Counted from the stretch's first letter, positions 54,268-62,912 are shown. The stretch is 64,000 bases of DNA from Lachnoclostridium sp. An138 (GCF_002160765.1 NZ_NFLF01000004.1:124001-188000); one strand, 5' to 3'. The notes: generated from the sequence alone by a model not told the origin. Translations and numbers: made by a program.

Positions 54268-55965
54268 TTAAAAGCGGCCGAGAGCCGAAAAGGCCGCATA
54301 CAAATCCAGTGTTCCATATCCCCAGATCCGGTTGGGATACAGCTGGGAAAGGCTGCGCGCAGCTCCCCGGATCATCAGCTGTTTGATTTCCAGCGTTCCC
54401 ATGGTCAGCCGCCGTTCCCGGACAATTCCCCATTCCAGCATCAGCGCCGCGGCTCCTGCCGTCACCGCGGCCGCGGCGCTCGTTCCCGTCATGGTTGTCA
54501 GCGTATTGCCCGGCCCATACGTGGAAGCCTCCACCCCCGGAGCCGCCAGATCCGGCTTGATCCTGCCCTTTCTCGTATAGCCTCTGCTGGAATCAATGTA
54601 AATACTTTCATTCTGAGGCCGGTAGGCGGCCGCCGTGATGGGTATCTCCGTATTGGCAGGCTCTGTCAGTGTAATATCCGGATTTGAGTCCAGAAACACG
54701 GTTCCCGCCGACAGAAAGCCGGTCACAGGAAGCCAGATATTATAGATTCCATCGATGACCGTCTCCCCATACACCCGCAGGCGCCAGATTCCCGGCGTAG
54801 GCTCTGACATGCGGATCGCGATCAGCTGATCCCCGCTGTAGGGATCGAGAGATTGAAAATTCACATTGACGATGGTTTTCTCAAAAAGAAAGTCAAATCT
54901 CAGATTTCTCATACCGGAGGTGACGCGGGGGACCTCCTCGCCCGAAGGGGAAATCAGGGAAACCGAAAATACATCCGGCGTATTGCTCCAGAGCTCCATC
55001 ATCAGACCGGCCTCATCCTCCGCCACACGCAGTTCCACATCCTGGTACTCTTCTCCCCGGTTCAGGGTTCCGTAAAAATGATGGCCCTGGTTTGCCTCGT
55101 TTCCTCCGGCAATCACAATACATCTGCCGGCCACAGATGCTATGGTATTAAGATAAAAAGACAGGGGAGAGGTCCCCGCATGGCCTCCCATATTGGTTCC
55201 AAGGCCCAGGCAGATAACAAGGGGCCTGCGCTCCCGCAGAGCCAGCTCATGAAGATAGCGGACTCCAAGCATAATATCATTTTCCTGGTAGGCCTCCGCC
55301 TCTTCCGGAACCATAAAATACTCTTTCAGATAACGCTTCGCAGGCTTCAGCTTTACCACTGCCAGTTCTGAAAGCGGTGCCGCGCCGATCCAGCCCGTCT
55401 CCAGGTTCTCACTCCCCGCGGCAATGGCTGCCAGCTTCGTCCCGTGTCCTGAATCGTCACGGCTCGGAACAATGGAAAACGGCTCCGCATTTTCCAGGGC
55501 CCGGTTCAGCTCCTCCTGCGTATATACCGTTCCGTATCCAATCCCTTCCGGCGTTGTTCCGCTCTGATCGGTCTGATCCCAGAGCTCCCGGATTCTGCTT
55601 TTCCCCGCCAGATCCCGGAAACAGGCGTTGGTATAATCAATCCCCGTATCTATCATTCCCACCAGAACGCCTTCTCCCTTCAGCTGCAGTACGGGCTGAT
55701 TCTGCAGCTGGAGGATGTTGGCTGCTTCCAGGCTTTCATTCTGCAGCGGCGTATAAAGCGCCGGGAATACCTCATATCCATATTCCGTGTCATAGCCCGG
55801 ACGCAGAAAACTGCTGTCCGCGTAAAAAGCCGTGTAATAATTATTGATGATCTGCCAGCAGGTATCCGGAAACACTCTGCGCAGCTCCTCCTCACTCCAG
55901 CTGGACTGCCAGATAAAGTCCACATATTCTTCCGATACCATCTGTTCTCTGCAGTTTAATGCCAT
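54268..55965 (-). CDS. S8 subtilisin-like protease, Csp-like with long prodomain/insert
   Basis: A 565-residue serine protease. Catalytic Asp in GMIDTGID, His in DDSGHGTKLA, Ser in TGTSAAAAV, all present. A prodomain-like stretch of about 95 residues precedes the domain, and a beta-rich insert of about 130 residues (VELRVAEDEAGLMMELWSN through VIDGIYNIWLPVTG) lies between His and Ser, as in the Csp germination proteases of Clostridium. No signal peptide is seen, consistent with packaging in the spore. The gene lies 49 nt behind a second subtilase. Confidence 0.85.
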   Translation of the reverse strand: MALNCREQMVSEEYVDFIWQSSWSEEELRRVFPDTCWQIINNYYTAFYADSSFLRPGYDTEYGYEVFPALYTPLQNESLEAANILQLQNQPVLQLKGEGVLVGMIDTGIDYTNACFRDLAGKSRIRELWDQTDQSGTTPEGIGYGTVYTQEELNRALENAEPFSIVPSRDDSGHGTKLAAIAAGSENLETGWIGAAPLSELAVVKLKPAKRYLKEYFMVPEEAEAYQENDIMLGVRYLHELALRERRPLVICLGLGTNMGGHAGTSPLSFYLNTIASVAGRCIVIAGGNEANQGHHFYGTLNRGEEYQDVELRVAEDEAGLMMELWSNTPDVFSVSLISPSGEEVPRVTSGMRNLRFDFLFEKTIVNVNFQSLDPYSGDQLIAIRMSEPTPGIWRLRVYGETVIDGIYNIWLPVTGFLSAGTVFLDSNPDITLTEPANTEIPITAAAYRPQNESIYIDSSRGYTRKGRIKPDLAAPGVEASTYGPGNTLTTMTGTSAAAAVTAGAAALMLEWGIVRERRLTMGTLEIKQLMIRGAARSLSQLYPNRIWGYGTLDLYAAFSALGRF

Positions 55966-56014
55966 GCTGCTTCCTTTTTATCTGTTTCTAACAGCATATG
56001 CCTTCCCTTCCATT

Positions 56015-56926
56015 TCATTCCGGGAAGAGCAGGCCCGGCACCCAGATCTGTCCCCAGCCCTGCTGATTCCGGGGAAGTCCCAGATCCCGGCAGGCAGTTC
56101 GCAGCCTCAGTTTTACTTCCTTTCCCGTCAGCTGCCTTTCCCTGGATAAGAGCAGGGCCAGACTTCCCGAAACTACAGGGGTAGCCATGGAAGTCCCCGA
56201 TTTATCCGTGTAAAATCCCCTGCCCGGTTTCTCAAAATCAGCGCTGCAGGATCGGATATAAGCTCCCGGAGCCGTCACATCCGGCTTGCAGACACAGGCC
56301 GACGTAGGGCCTCTCCCGGAATAATTTGCTTTTCTGACTCCCATAAGCCTTACTGCCCGGCCATCGTCCGACGAACCCACCGTTATGATCCTGGGACTGG
56401 TCCCGGGAACTGTAATGCTGGAACGGGCCGGACCCTGGTTTCCGGCAGCCGCGCAGACGATAAAGCCGGCGTCCCAGGTGTCCTCCACCGCTTTCAGAAG
56501 GCCGGTTCTTTTTCTTCCCCGGATCTCTGTGCTGCCCGCAGAAATATTGACAATCCGCACATCATATTCTTTTCCGTGGTCGATCAGCCAGTACAAAGCC
56601 TGAACCAGCGTTCCGCTGTTTCCATTTCCGTCTTTGTCCAGCACCTTCAGAGAAAGAAAATGACACCGCGGCGCAAGTCCCTGATACCTGCCGCCGGATG
56701 CCACTCCCGTTCCTCCTATGATTCCGCAGATGTGCGTGCCATGACCACAGTCATCCACGCTCTCTGGCGAAGCCGTCAGATAATTATACGAATAAACCAG
56801 TCTGCCACGCAGATCCGGATGTCTCTCATTTACGCCGGAATCCAGCACCGCCACGCCGATCCCGGCTCCATAGATACCCTGCTCATACGCACGGGAAGCT
56901 CCCACGAGCTCTCGCACACGATTCAT
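56015..56926 (-). CDS. S8 subtilisin-like protease (AprX-like, compact)
   Basis: A 303-residue subtilase: Asp in VAVLDSGVNERHPD, His in DCGHGTHICG, Ser in DKSGTSMATP. It has no signal peptide and almost no prodomain, similar to intracellular AprX-type proteases. The ATG at 56926 is supported by AAAGGAG 10 nt upstream; the open frame above it overlaps the MFS gene and is not used. It forms a pair with the larger Csp-like gene downstream. Confidence 0.86.
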   Translation of the reverse strand: MNRVRELVGASRAYEQGIYGAGIGVAVLDSGVNERHPDLRGRLVYSYNYLTASPESVDDCGHGTHICGIIGGTGVASGGRYQGLAPRCHFLSLKVLDKDGNGNSGTLVQALYWLIDHGKEYDVRIVNISAGSTEIRGRKRTGLLKAVEDTWDAGFIVCAAAGNQGPARSSITVPGTSPRIITVGSSDDGRAVRLMGVRKANYSGRGPTSACVCKPDVTAPGAYIRSCSADFEKPGRGFYTDKSGTSMATPVVSGSLALLLSRERQLTGKEVKLRLRTACRDLGLPRNQQGWGQIWVPGLLFPE

Positions 56927-56960
56927 AACAGAAAAACTCCTTTTTCGTTTTTCTATTATA

Positions 56961-58199
56961 CTATGCTTCCACCTTTCTGACTGCCATTCGAAACAGGACA
57001 AAACCGATGGCAAACATAACCGCAAGAAGAGCCACTCCCGCCCTTGAGGTATCAAAAAGCTGGGTAGAAATTCCCATAAGCATCGTTCCCATAAAAGCCG
57101 CGCCCTTGCCGAAAATATCGAAAAATCCGAAAAACTCCGTAGATTTCTCCTTCGGCACGATTCTGGCAAAATAGGACCGGGACAGAGACTGGATCGCTCC
57201 CTGGAACACCGCCACACAGACAGCCAGGAACCAGAATTCCCAGGCTTTATCCATCTGCAGCGCGAAGAGAACAATGCAGAAATATCCGCCGATGGAAATC
57301 TGAATCAGCGTGGTATTGCGCAGCTTTTTGGACAGATGCCCTACCAGGATCGAACATGGAAAAGCTACCACCTGGGTCAGAAGCAGCGCCAGCAGAAGAT
57401 TCGTGTCGCTGATTCCCACATCTTTTCCATAAGAAGTAGCCATATCAATAATCGTATATACACCGTCAATGTAGAAGAAGAAGGCCAGCAGGAAGAACCA
57501 GATCGCCGGATTCTGGCGCACCTCTGAGAAAACCTTCGCAAGCCTTCCGAAACTGTCCCGTACCGGATGGGGCGTGCGCTCCACATAATGCTTCTGCTCA
57601 TAGCTTTTCAGCAGCGGCAGCGTCACAAGAAACCACCAGGCCGCATTCAGCAGAAAAGCAGCAGCCATGGCTGTTCCGCCTGAAATTCCAATCATATCCG
57701 AGCAGAGCACGAACACAAGGCTGACGATAAAGGGAATACAGCTTCCGATATAGCCCCAGGCATATCCCTGGGCCGACACCACATCCATCCGTTCATCTGT
57801 CGTTACATCCGGCAGCATCGCGTCATAAAATACCAGGCTGGCATTGAGTCCCGTCTTGGCCAGCACATAGACCGCCAGAAAGGCCACCCAGGTCGCCGGG
57901 AGCGCAAGGCCCGCGCATCCCAGCACGCCCATCATCACGAAAAAAGTAAACACCGGCTTTTTAAATCCCTTTGTATCCGCCAGCGTTCCAAGCACCGGCC
58001 CCAAGACCGCCACAAGGATCGTCACAAGAGACGTAGCGTAGCCAAAGAAGGCTGTGGAATCGGAATCGGAAATTCCGCTCGCCGACGCGATATTCTTATA
58101 GTAAATGGGAATGATTGTGGAAGTAAGAAGCACAAAAGCCGAATTTCCCACATCGTATAAAATCCATCGTTTCTCCAGTTTCGTCAGTTTCTGATTCAT
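56961..58199 (-). CDS. MFS transporter, UMF1/Atg22-like
   Basis: A 412-residue integral membrane protein with about 12 helices. The start LTKLEKRWILYDVGNSAFVLLTSTIIPIYYKN and FVLLTSTIIP-type sequence match the UMF1/Atg22 group of the major facilitator superfamily, implicated in amino-acid or vacuolar efflux in yeast; bacterial substrates are unknown. The ATG follows GGGAGAATAATGTT. It is followed 34 nt later by the compact subtilase. Confidence 0.85.
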   Translation of the reverse strand: MNQKLTKLEKRWILYDVGNSAFVLLTSTIIPIYYKNIASASGISDSDSTAFFGYATSLVTILVAVLGPVLGTLADTKGFKKPVFTFFVMMGVLGCAGLALPATWVAFLAVYVLAKTGLNASLVFYDAMLPDVTTDERMDVVSAQGYAWGYIGSCIPFIVSLVFVLCSDMIGISGGTAMAAAFLLNAAWWFLVTLPLLKSYEQKHYVERTPHPVRDSFGRLAKVFSEVRQNPAIWFFLLAFFFYIDGVYTIIDMATSYGKDVGISDTNLLLALLLTQVVAFPCSILVGHLSKKLRNTTLIQISIGGYFCIVLFALQMDKAWEFWFLAVCVAVFQGAIQSLSRSYFARIVPKEKSTEFFGFFDIFGKGAAFMGTMLMGISTQLFDTSRAGVALLAVMFAIGFVLFRMAVRKVEA

Positions 58200-58261
58200 A
58201 ACATTATTCTCCCGTTTTCAGCTTCTTTTCTGCCGGCAACTGCTGCCCTTCACGAAAAGCA

Positions 58262-59050
58262 CTATTCAAAATCTCTGTTCAGCCGGATGCTTAAGGGCTC
58301 GTCCGATTCCACGGCCCGGACATACTTCTCGATCTCCTCAGCCGTCATCCGGACCGCGTTTTTCATCCGGTCCTCCAGAGCTTTCCGGCTCTCGCCGCAC
58401 TTTTCATTGGGTCTTCCATCCGCCACCAGACCTCCAAGACCTTTTTTCTGTCCAATCAGCGTAAAAAATCCCCTCAGGAAACAGGCCTTTCCTTTTCCAG
58501 GGCACTGAAAGAGACGTATAACGCGGTGAAAACCGATGATACACTCATCCACCTCTTCAGGCGTAACGCCTTCCAGCACAGAGGCAATGGCCTCCTCCGT
58601 GTCCAGATCCCGGATCAGATGGCGCGTACAATTATGGGTTACCGGATTGCGGCCATCCTCTTCCAGCAGCATCCGGTCAAAATCCGTCTCTATCTCCAGA
58701 TGTCCCAGCTTATGTTCTTCCATATACCGGCTGATATAGGGATGACACTCACTGTCCAGCATAAAATGGCACAGGAAACCACAGAGATAGGATAAAAGAA
58801 CATAGCTCGGCCGCTTCTGGTAGACCTTCCGTCCCTTTTCAAAAAAGAAACGGGCCGATTCCCTGTGCATCCGCACTCCCAGCTGATTTACCCTGTTTTT
58901 CCCCAGAGCACGGTAATAAAAAAGAAGATCCGGGCCGTGAAGCCCCAGCCAGTAAGCCGGAGCATTTTCCTTTACAAGCTGCCGGATATCCTGAGGCAGA
59001 GCCCTGTACACTTCTTTGCCAAATTTATAATGCGCATATACTGCAGGCAT
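58262..59050 (-). CDS. Zinc-dependent phospholipase C-like protein
   Basis: A 262-residue protein resembling the zinc-dependent PLC/S1-P1 nuclease family: MPAVYAHYKFGKEVYRALP start, PAYWLGLHGPDLLFYY, LCGFLCHFMLDSECHPYISRYM and HLEIETDFDRML supply the His/Asp metal ligands. It has no signal peptide, so it is probably cytoplasmic and not a secreted toxin. I start it at the ATG at 59050 after GGAAGGAAGCGTAATT. Confidence 0.8.
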   Translation of the reverse strand: MPAVYAHYKFGKEVYRALPQDIRQLVKENAPAYWLGLHGPDLLFYYRALGKNRVNQLGVRMHRESARFFFEKGRKVYQKRPSYVLLSYLCGFLCHFMLDSECHPYISRYMEEHKLGHLEIETDFDRMLLEEDGRNPVTHNCTRHLIRDLDTEEAIASVLEGVTPEEVDECIIGFHRVIRLFQCPGKGKACFLRGFFTLIGQKKGLGGLVADGRPNEKCGESRKALEDRMKNAVRMTAEEIEKYVRAVESDEPLSIRLNRDFE

Positions 59051-59297
59051 AATTACGCTTCCTTCCTTTTCCGGGTCAGGAATTCCCGTTTCTCCCACAG
59101 GCATCCTGTCCGGTGATAATTTCTGTTTTTTATTTTCTCACAAAATCTTCGGTTATACAAGTAAATTTCTTGTAAGCAGACAGCCGGCATAAATTTACCG
59201 CCGGCTGCAGATTTCCTGTGTTCGGATCGATTCACACATTTCCGCTCCCCACATACTATGACATTGTAAATAATTATTTTTTCTGGAGGAAATTCTC

Positions 59298-59543
59298 ATG
59301 AGTGATTTAACTGCTGCAAACTGCGGATGTGGCTGCTCCGACAATGGCAACAACAGCTGCTGCAATACCCTGATCTGGCTTCTTCTGCTGTCTTCCTGCT
59401 GCGGCGGAAACAGCGGCTGGTTCGGCGGAAACGGCGGCTACGGCGACAACAGCTGTCTGTGGATTATCCTTCTGCTGTGCTGCTGCGGCGGCTGCGGCGG
59501 AAATGGCGGCTTCTTCGGCGGAAACGGCGGCTGCGGATGCTAG
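59298..59543 (+). CDS. Cys/Gly-rich small protein with two internal repeats
   Basis: An 81-residue protein with 14 Cys, 22 Gly and 10 Asn. Two similar units of about 28 residues follow a CGCGC head: NTLIWLLLLSSCCGGNSGWF then GGNGGYG, and SCLWIILLLCCCGGCGGNGG then FFGGNGGCGC. Each has a short hydrophobic run, a Cys cluster and a Gly/Asn tail. Similar clostridial proteins are sometimes named chorion-class high-cysteine proteins. GGAGGAAATTCTC precedes the ATG. The promoter region has CATACTAT (59252-59259), compatible with a sporulation sigma or sigma-A. A strong terminator follows. Role unknown; a spore-coat or self-assembling peptide is a guess. Confidence 0.82.
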   Translation: MSDLTAANCGCGCSDNGNNSCCNTLIWLLLLSSCCGGNSGWFGGNGGYGDNSCLWIILLLCCCGGCGGNGGFFGGNGGCGC

Positions 59544-59631
59544 TCTGCCGTCTGTCTTAAGCCATCCGGCCCGGAGCGGATAAAAAGGCTTTCCGTCCTT
59601 TTTTCTTTTACCCCGGACAGCCGGAGCCTGT

Positions 59632-59671
59632 GCGGAGGGCGCCGAATTTTCGGCGCCCTCCCGTTTTTTTA
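59632..59671 (+). terminator. Rho-independent terminator of the Cys/Gly-rich gene
   Basis: A perfect GC-rich hairpin, GGAGGGCGCCGAA paired with TTCGGCGCCCTCC, is followed by CCGTTTTTTT. It ends the plus-strand transcript and separates it from the small minus-strand gene at 59691-59834. Confidence 0.88.
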
Positions 59672-59690
59672 ACTGCATTTTTTCCAGCTG

Positions 59691-59834
59691 TCAATGAAGG
59701 TTATCTTCACCGGACTGAGAAACCTCTTCCTTTTCCATGCTTTCCTGACTGTTTTTTCTCTCCCGTTCCTTCTCCCGCACACATTCCTCATCCAGCTCAT
59801 ACACGCTTGTCTCTTCTATAATCAATCGATTCAT
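59691..59834 (-). CDS. 47-residue acidic small protein
   Basis: A complete short frame with AGCAGGAGAAGATAGA before the ATG at 59834 and a TGA at 59691. It encodes MNRLIIEETSVYELDEECV followed by a highly charged tail (REKERERKNSQESMEKEEV) and ends GEDNLH. The start resembles a small conserved clostridial protein pattern that I recall but cannot name. No membrane helix. It is divergent from the 59921 gene. Confidence 0.65.
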   Translation of the reverse strand: MNRLIIEETSVYELDEECVREKERERKNSQESMEKEEVSQSGEDNLH

Positions 59835-59870
59835 TCTATCTTCTCCTGCTTTTTTGTCCTTATATTATAT

Positions 59871-59898
59871 TCATACTCCATGCTTTTGCACATATACT
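59871..59898 (+). promoter_or_regulatory. Candidate promoter of the 59921 gene, sigma-E-like or sigma-A
   Basis: TCATACT (59871-59877), 13 nt, CATATACT (59891-59898) fits the sigma-E consensus in six of seven and seven of eight informative positions. A sigma-A reading, TTCATA with 17 nt to TATACT (59893-59898), is almost as good, so the sigma factor is undecided. Confidence 0.45.
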
Positions 59899-59920
59899 GT
59901 AGGGAATGGGAGGAGACTGT

Positions 59921-60334
59921 ATGAGCCTGGGAAATGACGGCTACAAGATACTTTATGATGTTCAGAAAAAATGTAACGAACTGAACCGGAAAATCGACTC
60001 CATCATACGGATTATGGAAATGATCACGACCTACATCCAGTATTCCAATATGATGTCCGAATTTCAGGCAGGTATGCAGGCAGACCCGTCTGCTTCCGAA
60101 AACCCGGATGTTTCCGAAAGTCCGGATGCTTTTTCTCAGTCTCCGCCGGAAGGGAGTGAAGGAATGAATCCAAATGATTTTCAGAAACTTATGAACGCGG
60201 CACGGCAATCCGATCATCAGATGACCCAGGATGAATTCAACCAGCTTTTTGAGGCGCTGAAGCAGGGAAAATCTGCGGAAGAAGTGGCGCGTATGGAACA
60301 GATGGTGCAGCTGGCGAAGAGCTTTATGAAATAA
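59921..60334 (+). CDS. Helical hypothetical protein with acidic linker
   Basis: A 137-residue protein. A helical N-terminus (KILYDVQKKCNELNRKIDSIIRIMEMITTY) is joined by a Ser/Pro/Asp-rich linker (about residues 58-82) to a helical C-terminus (NPNDFQKLMNAARQS; EEVARMEQMVQLAKSFMK). No catalytic motif, signal or membrane helix. The ATG at 59921 follows GGGAGGAGACTGT. I do not recognise the family. Its stop is directly followed by the nested palindromic structure at 60338-60473. Confidence 0.7.
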   Translation: MSLGNDGYKILYDVQKKCNELNRKIDSIIRIMEMITTYIQYSNMMSEFQAGMQADPSASENPDVSESPDAFSQSPPEGSEGMNPNDFQKLMNAARQSDHQMTQDEFNQLFEALKQGKSAEEVARMEQMVQLAKSFMK

Positions 60335-60337
60335 TAC

Positions 60338-60473
60338 GAGCCGGCCATTCCCGGCAGAAACGCGCTTGCGCTCCCCTCGGACGCAGCGGATACATAAGCC
60401 GCCCGGGGAAAAAGCTCCCCGGGCGGCTAAGTACCGGCGTCCTCAGAGGGTTTCTTTCGGGAATGGCCGGCTC
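60338..60473. repeat. Nested palindromic structure of 136 bp, candidate structured RNA
   Basis: An outer perfect 16-bp inverted repeat (60338-60353 and 60458-60473) encloses AGAAAC/GTTTCT (60356-60361 and 60450-60455), CCCTC..GGACGC paired with GCGTCC..GAGGG (60374-60384 and 60437-60450), and an inner perfect 13-bp hairpin (60397-60409 and 60416-60428). The whole unit can fold into one long arm. No T-run follows on either strand, so it is not a plain terminator. It lies between two converging genes. See findings. Confidence 0.75.
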
Positions 60474-60478
60474 TCACT

Positions 60479-60564
60479 GTCTCTGCAGCCGAATCTGGGT
60501 CTTTCTCCGCAGCAGGCTCACGTCTCCGCGGACGAATCTGCGTCTGTCACCGCAGCAGGCCCGC
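60479..60564. repeat. Two tandem 43-bp repeat units
   Basis: Units at 60479-60521 and 60522-60564 match in 35 of 43 positions without gaps. Both contain CGAATCTG and CGCAGCAGGC. They lie between the palindromic structure and the 3' end of the CLC gene. Confidence 0.75.
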
Positions 60565-60577
60565 TGCAGCCGGCCGG

Positions 60578-61900
60578 TTATTCCTTGGCATTCCGGTTGA
60601 TAAATTTTGTCTTCACTTTCGAATACATAATTTTCTGGCTGCGGTACAGGCCGTAATAACCGGACTGCATATAGCTGACCGCAATCGCCAGGAAAAAGAA
60701 AGGCGCGCCCTCAAATCCAAACATCTCCAGACTGATAAGCAGGGAGGAAATCGGGCTGTTTGTGACGCCGCAGAACACCGCGGCCATTCCGCAGGCCGCC
60801 GCAAGAGAGGGCGAGATGTGAAACAACTGGCCAAAGATGCAGCCAAAGGTCGCTCCTACAAAGAAGGAGGGGACAATCTCGCCGCCCTTGAAGCCTCCGG
60901 ACAGCGTGACTGCCGTGAACAGGATTTTCAGAAGAAACGCGCCCCAGAAGGCCCGGCCCTCTACTACCGCCTGCTCTACAATCTGCATACCTGTTCCCAG
61001 ATAGTCCGTGGTTCCAAGGAGCAGGGTCAAAACGATCAGCAGGCAGCCGGATACCACAGCCCGCAGATAGGCATTCCTGACTTTTTCCGCAAACAGTTCT
61101 TCTGTTTTATGCAGCGCCACGCAGAAAAGAATGCTGACCGCCGCGCAGCAAAGCCCGAGAATCAGGATTTTTCCGGCGCTCAGTAAAGTGAAATCGGGCA
61201 GAATACCGAGAGAAAAACGTTCTCCGGTCAGACCGAAGCGGCAGGCTACCCCGTAAGCCGTATAGGATGCTGCTACGCAGGGGACCAGAGCCGCGTAATA
61301 CATGATTCCGACGCTCACAACCTCCATGGAAAAGACTGCGGCCGCCATGGGCGTGCCAAACAGCGCGGAAAAGGCCGCGCTCATGCCGCACATAATCATG
61401 ACGCGTCTGTCGTTTTCATCGATCCGTAAGACTTTTCCGAGAAAATTTCCGATGCTTCCGCCCAGCTGCAGAGCCGCTCCCTCACGTCCCGCAGAGCCTC
61501 CGAACAGGTGGGTCAGAATCGTCGCCGCAAAGATAAGCGGAGCCGTCTTCAGGGGAATCTCCCTCTCCGCGTGAATCGCATCCAGCACCATATTGGTACT
61601 GCTTCTCTCCTGTTTTCTCTCCCAGTGGTACATCCAGACGATCACCAGTCCTGCTATGGGAAGGCCAAACAGAATCCATGAATGGGCCGCGCGAAGCTCC
61701 GTAGCCAGCTCTACGCCTTTTCCAAAGGCAGTTCCCACAAGTCCCAGAATCACCCCTGTAAGCGCCGCAAAAATCAGCCACCGGGCCAGCATCAGCAGGC
61801 GGTTCCAGACAGTTACCCGAAAACGCTCCTCCAGTTGGGGCACAAGGTCTTTCAGCTCTGATTCATTTTGTTCTGTTTTTTCATTTCTTTCTTCACTCAT
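60578..61900 (-). CDS. CLC family chloride/anion channel or antiporter
   Basis: A 440-residue integral membrane protein of the ClC family. Anion-site signatures are visible: GGSAGREGAALQLGG, whose Glu in GREG is the gating glutamate, and GGFKGGEIVPSFFVGATFG. The GSGIP-like stretch is not typical, so ion preference (chloride or fluoride) is open. I use the ATG at 61900; its ribosome site is weak, and a TTG 108 nt upstream is an alternative. Confidence 0.83.
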   Translation of the reverse strand: MSEERNEKTEQNESELKDLVPQLEERFRVTVWNRLLMLARWLIFAALTGVILGLVGTAFGKGVELATELRAAHSWILFGLPIAGLVIVWMYHWERKQERSSTNMVLDAIHAEREIPLKTAPLIFAATILTHLFGGSAGREGAALQLGGSIGNFLGKVLRIDENDRRVMIMCGMSAAFSALFGTPMAAAVFSMEVVSVGIMYYAALVPCVAASYTAYGVACRFGLTGERFSLGILPDFTLLSAGKILILGLCCAAVSILFCVALHKTEELFAEKVRNAYLRAVVSGCLLIVLTLLLGTTDYLGTGMQIVEQAVVEGRAFWGAFLLKILFTAVTLSGGFKGGEIVPSFFVGATFGCIFGQLFHISPSLAAACGMAAVFCGVTNSPISSLLISLEMFGFEGAPFFFLAIAVSYMQSGYYGLYRSQKIMYSKVKTKFINRNAKE

Positions 61901-61973
61901 AATGCACACCGCCGGAATCCTGCTTTCTTCCTGTTTGTTCCTGAAGCTTTGTCTTCCGGCTCCCCCTCTTTTC

Positions 61974-62852
61974 TTATATCTTCTCCCAGAGCAGGAGATT
62001 CTTTTCAAATACTGCGTTCAGTCTTCCTGTGTCTTTCAGCCAGGCCAGATAGGAACGGACTGTGCTTCCCACAAGAACGTACTGCTCGAAATTCATGACA
62101 AGGCCGTATTCTGTGAACAGGCGCTGCAGAATCACTTCAAAACCAAGAGGTTCCTTACAGAGGCTTACGATTTTATCCGCTATCTCATTTACTTTGTCAA
62201 TATTGTACTGAGCCAGTTCTGTGATATCCTCCGCCGCTTCCGCATGGGCAGGCACAAAGAGCCTGGCTTTCAGCGTCTTTACCTTTTCCAGCGTATTCAG
62301 ATAAGCCGCCACATCATAGATAAAACCGATCTGATATTTTTCCAGAGTCTCCCGGCTGGAAAGGCAGTCTGCCAGATATACGTTATCATCCGGCGTCCGG
62401 AAACCCGCCATATCAAAGAAATGCCCCGGCAGCGGAAGCAGTTCAAAACCTTCCGGCAGCGTCTCTTTCGTCAGATATTCTGCTCCGCTCTCCTGAGCCA
62501 GCAGGAACTTATGCCTCAGGTCTTTGCATGGATAGCCGCCATACAGCAAGGAAGGCTCCAGAATCGGATGCCTGGTAAAATCACACTCAATTCCAGGCGC
62601 ATAAATTTTACAGCCCGTCTGTCCCTGCAGATACTTATTGCCGCCGATGTGATCCGCATTGGAATGCGTATTATAGACAGCTTTCAGCGTCCATTCATGT
62701 TCATCCAGAATCTTTCTGACCTTCCGGCCCGCGTCCTTGTCATTCCCGCTGTCAATCAGGCAGACTTCCGTATCGTTCAGCTTTACCAGTCCGATTTTTG
62801 CCGGGCTCTGTATGTAATAATCGTGTTCCGAAATCTGTATCAGTTCATACAT
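61974..62852 (-). CDS. MBL-fold metallo-hydrolase
   Basis: A 292-residue metallo-beta-lactamase-fold enzyme. The HxHxDH motif appears as NTHSNADHIGG (about residue 57), with HFFDMAG, then ADCLSS and PAHAEAAED giving later ligands. The first His is replaced by the HSNADH form seen in many MBL hydrolases. The ATG at 62852 follows GGAGGAAACATC. Substrate unknown. It is downstream of the nuclease-like gene on the same strand. Confidence 0.8.
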   Translation of the reverse strand: MYELIQISEHDYYIQSPAKIGLVKLNDTEVCLIDSGNDKDAGRKVRKILDEHEWTLKAVYNTHSNADHIGGNKYLQGQTGCKIYAPGIECDFTRHPILEPSLLYGGYPCKDLRHKFLLAQESGAEYLTKETLPEGFELLPLPGHFFDMAGFRTPDDNVYLADCLSSRETLEKYQIGFIYDVAAYLNTLEKVKTLKARLFVPAHAEAAEDITELAQYNIDKVNEIADKIVSLCKEPLGFEVILQRLFTEYGLVMNFEQYVLVGSTVRSYLAWLKDTGRLNAVFEKNLLLWEKI

Positions 62853-62912
62853 GATGTTTCCTCCATCAAATCTTATTTTATTCACTGATTCATTTAAGCA
62901 CCATTACGGTCA

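Noticed and set aside
56927-57274. A longer start for the compact subtilase
   Set aside because: The open frame runs 348 nt upstream, but that part overlaps the MFS gene and the ribosome site AAAGGAG lies just before the ATG at 56926.
59307-59678. A 123-residue Ala-rich frame on the minus strand across the Cys/Gly-rich gene
   Set aside because: It is an antisense shadow caused by the repeated GGC/GCC codons, with no ribosome site.
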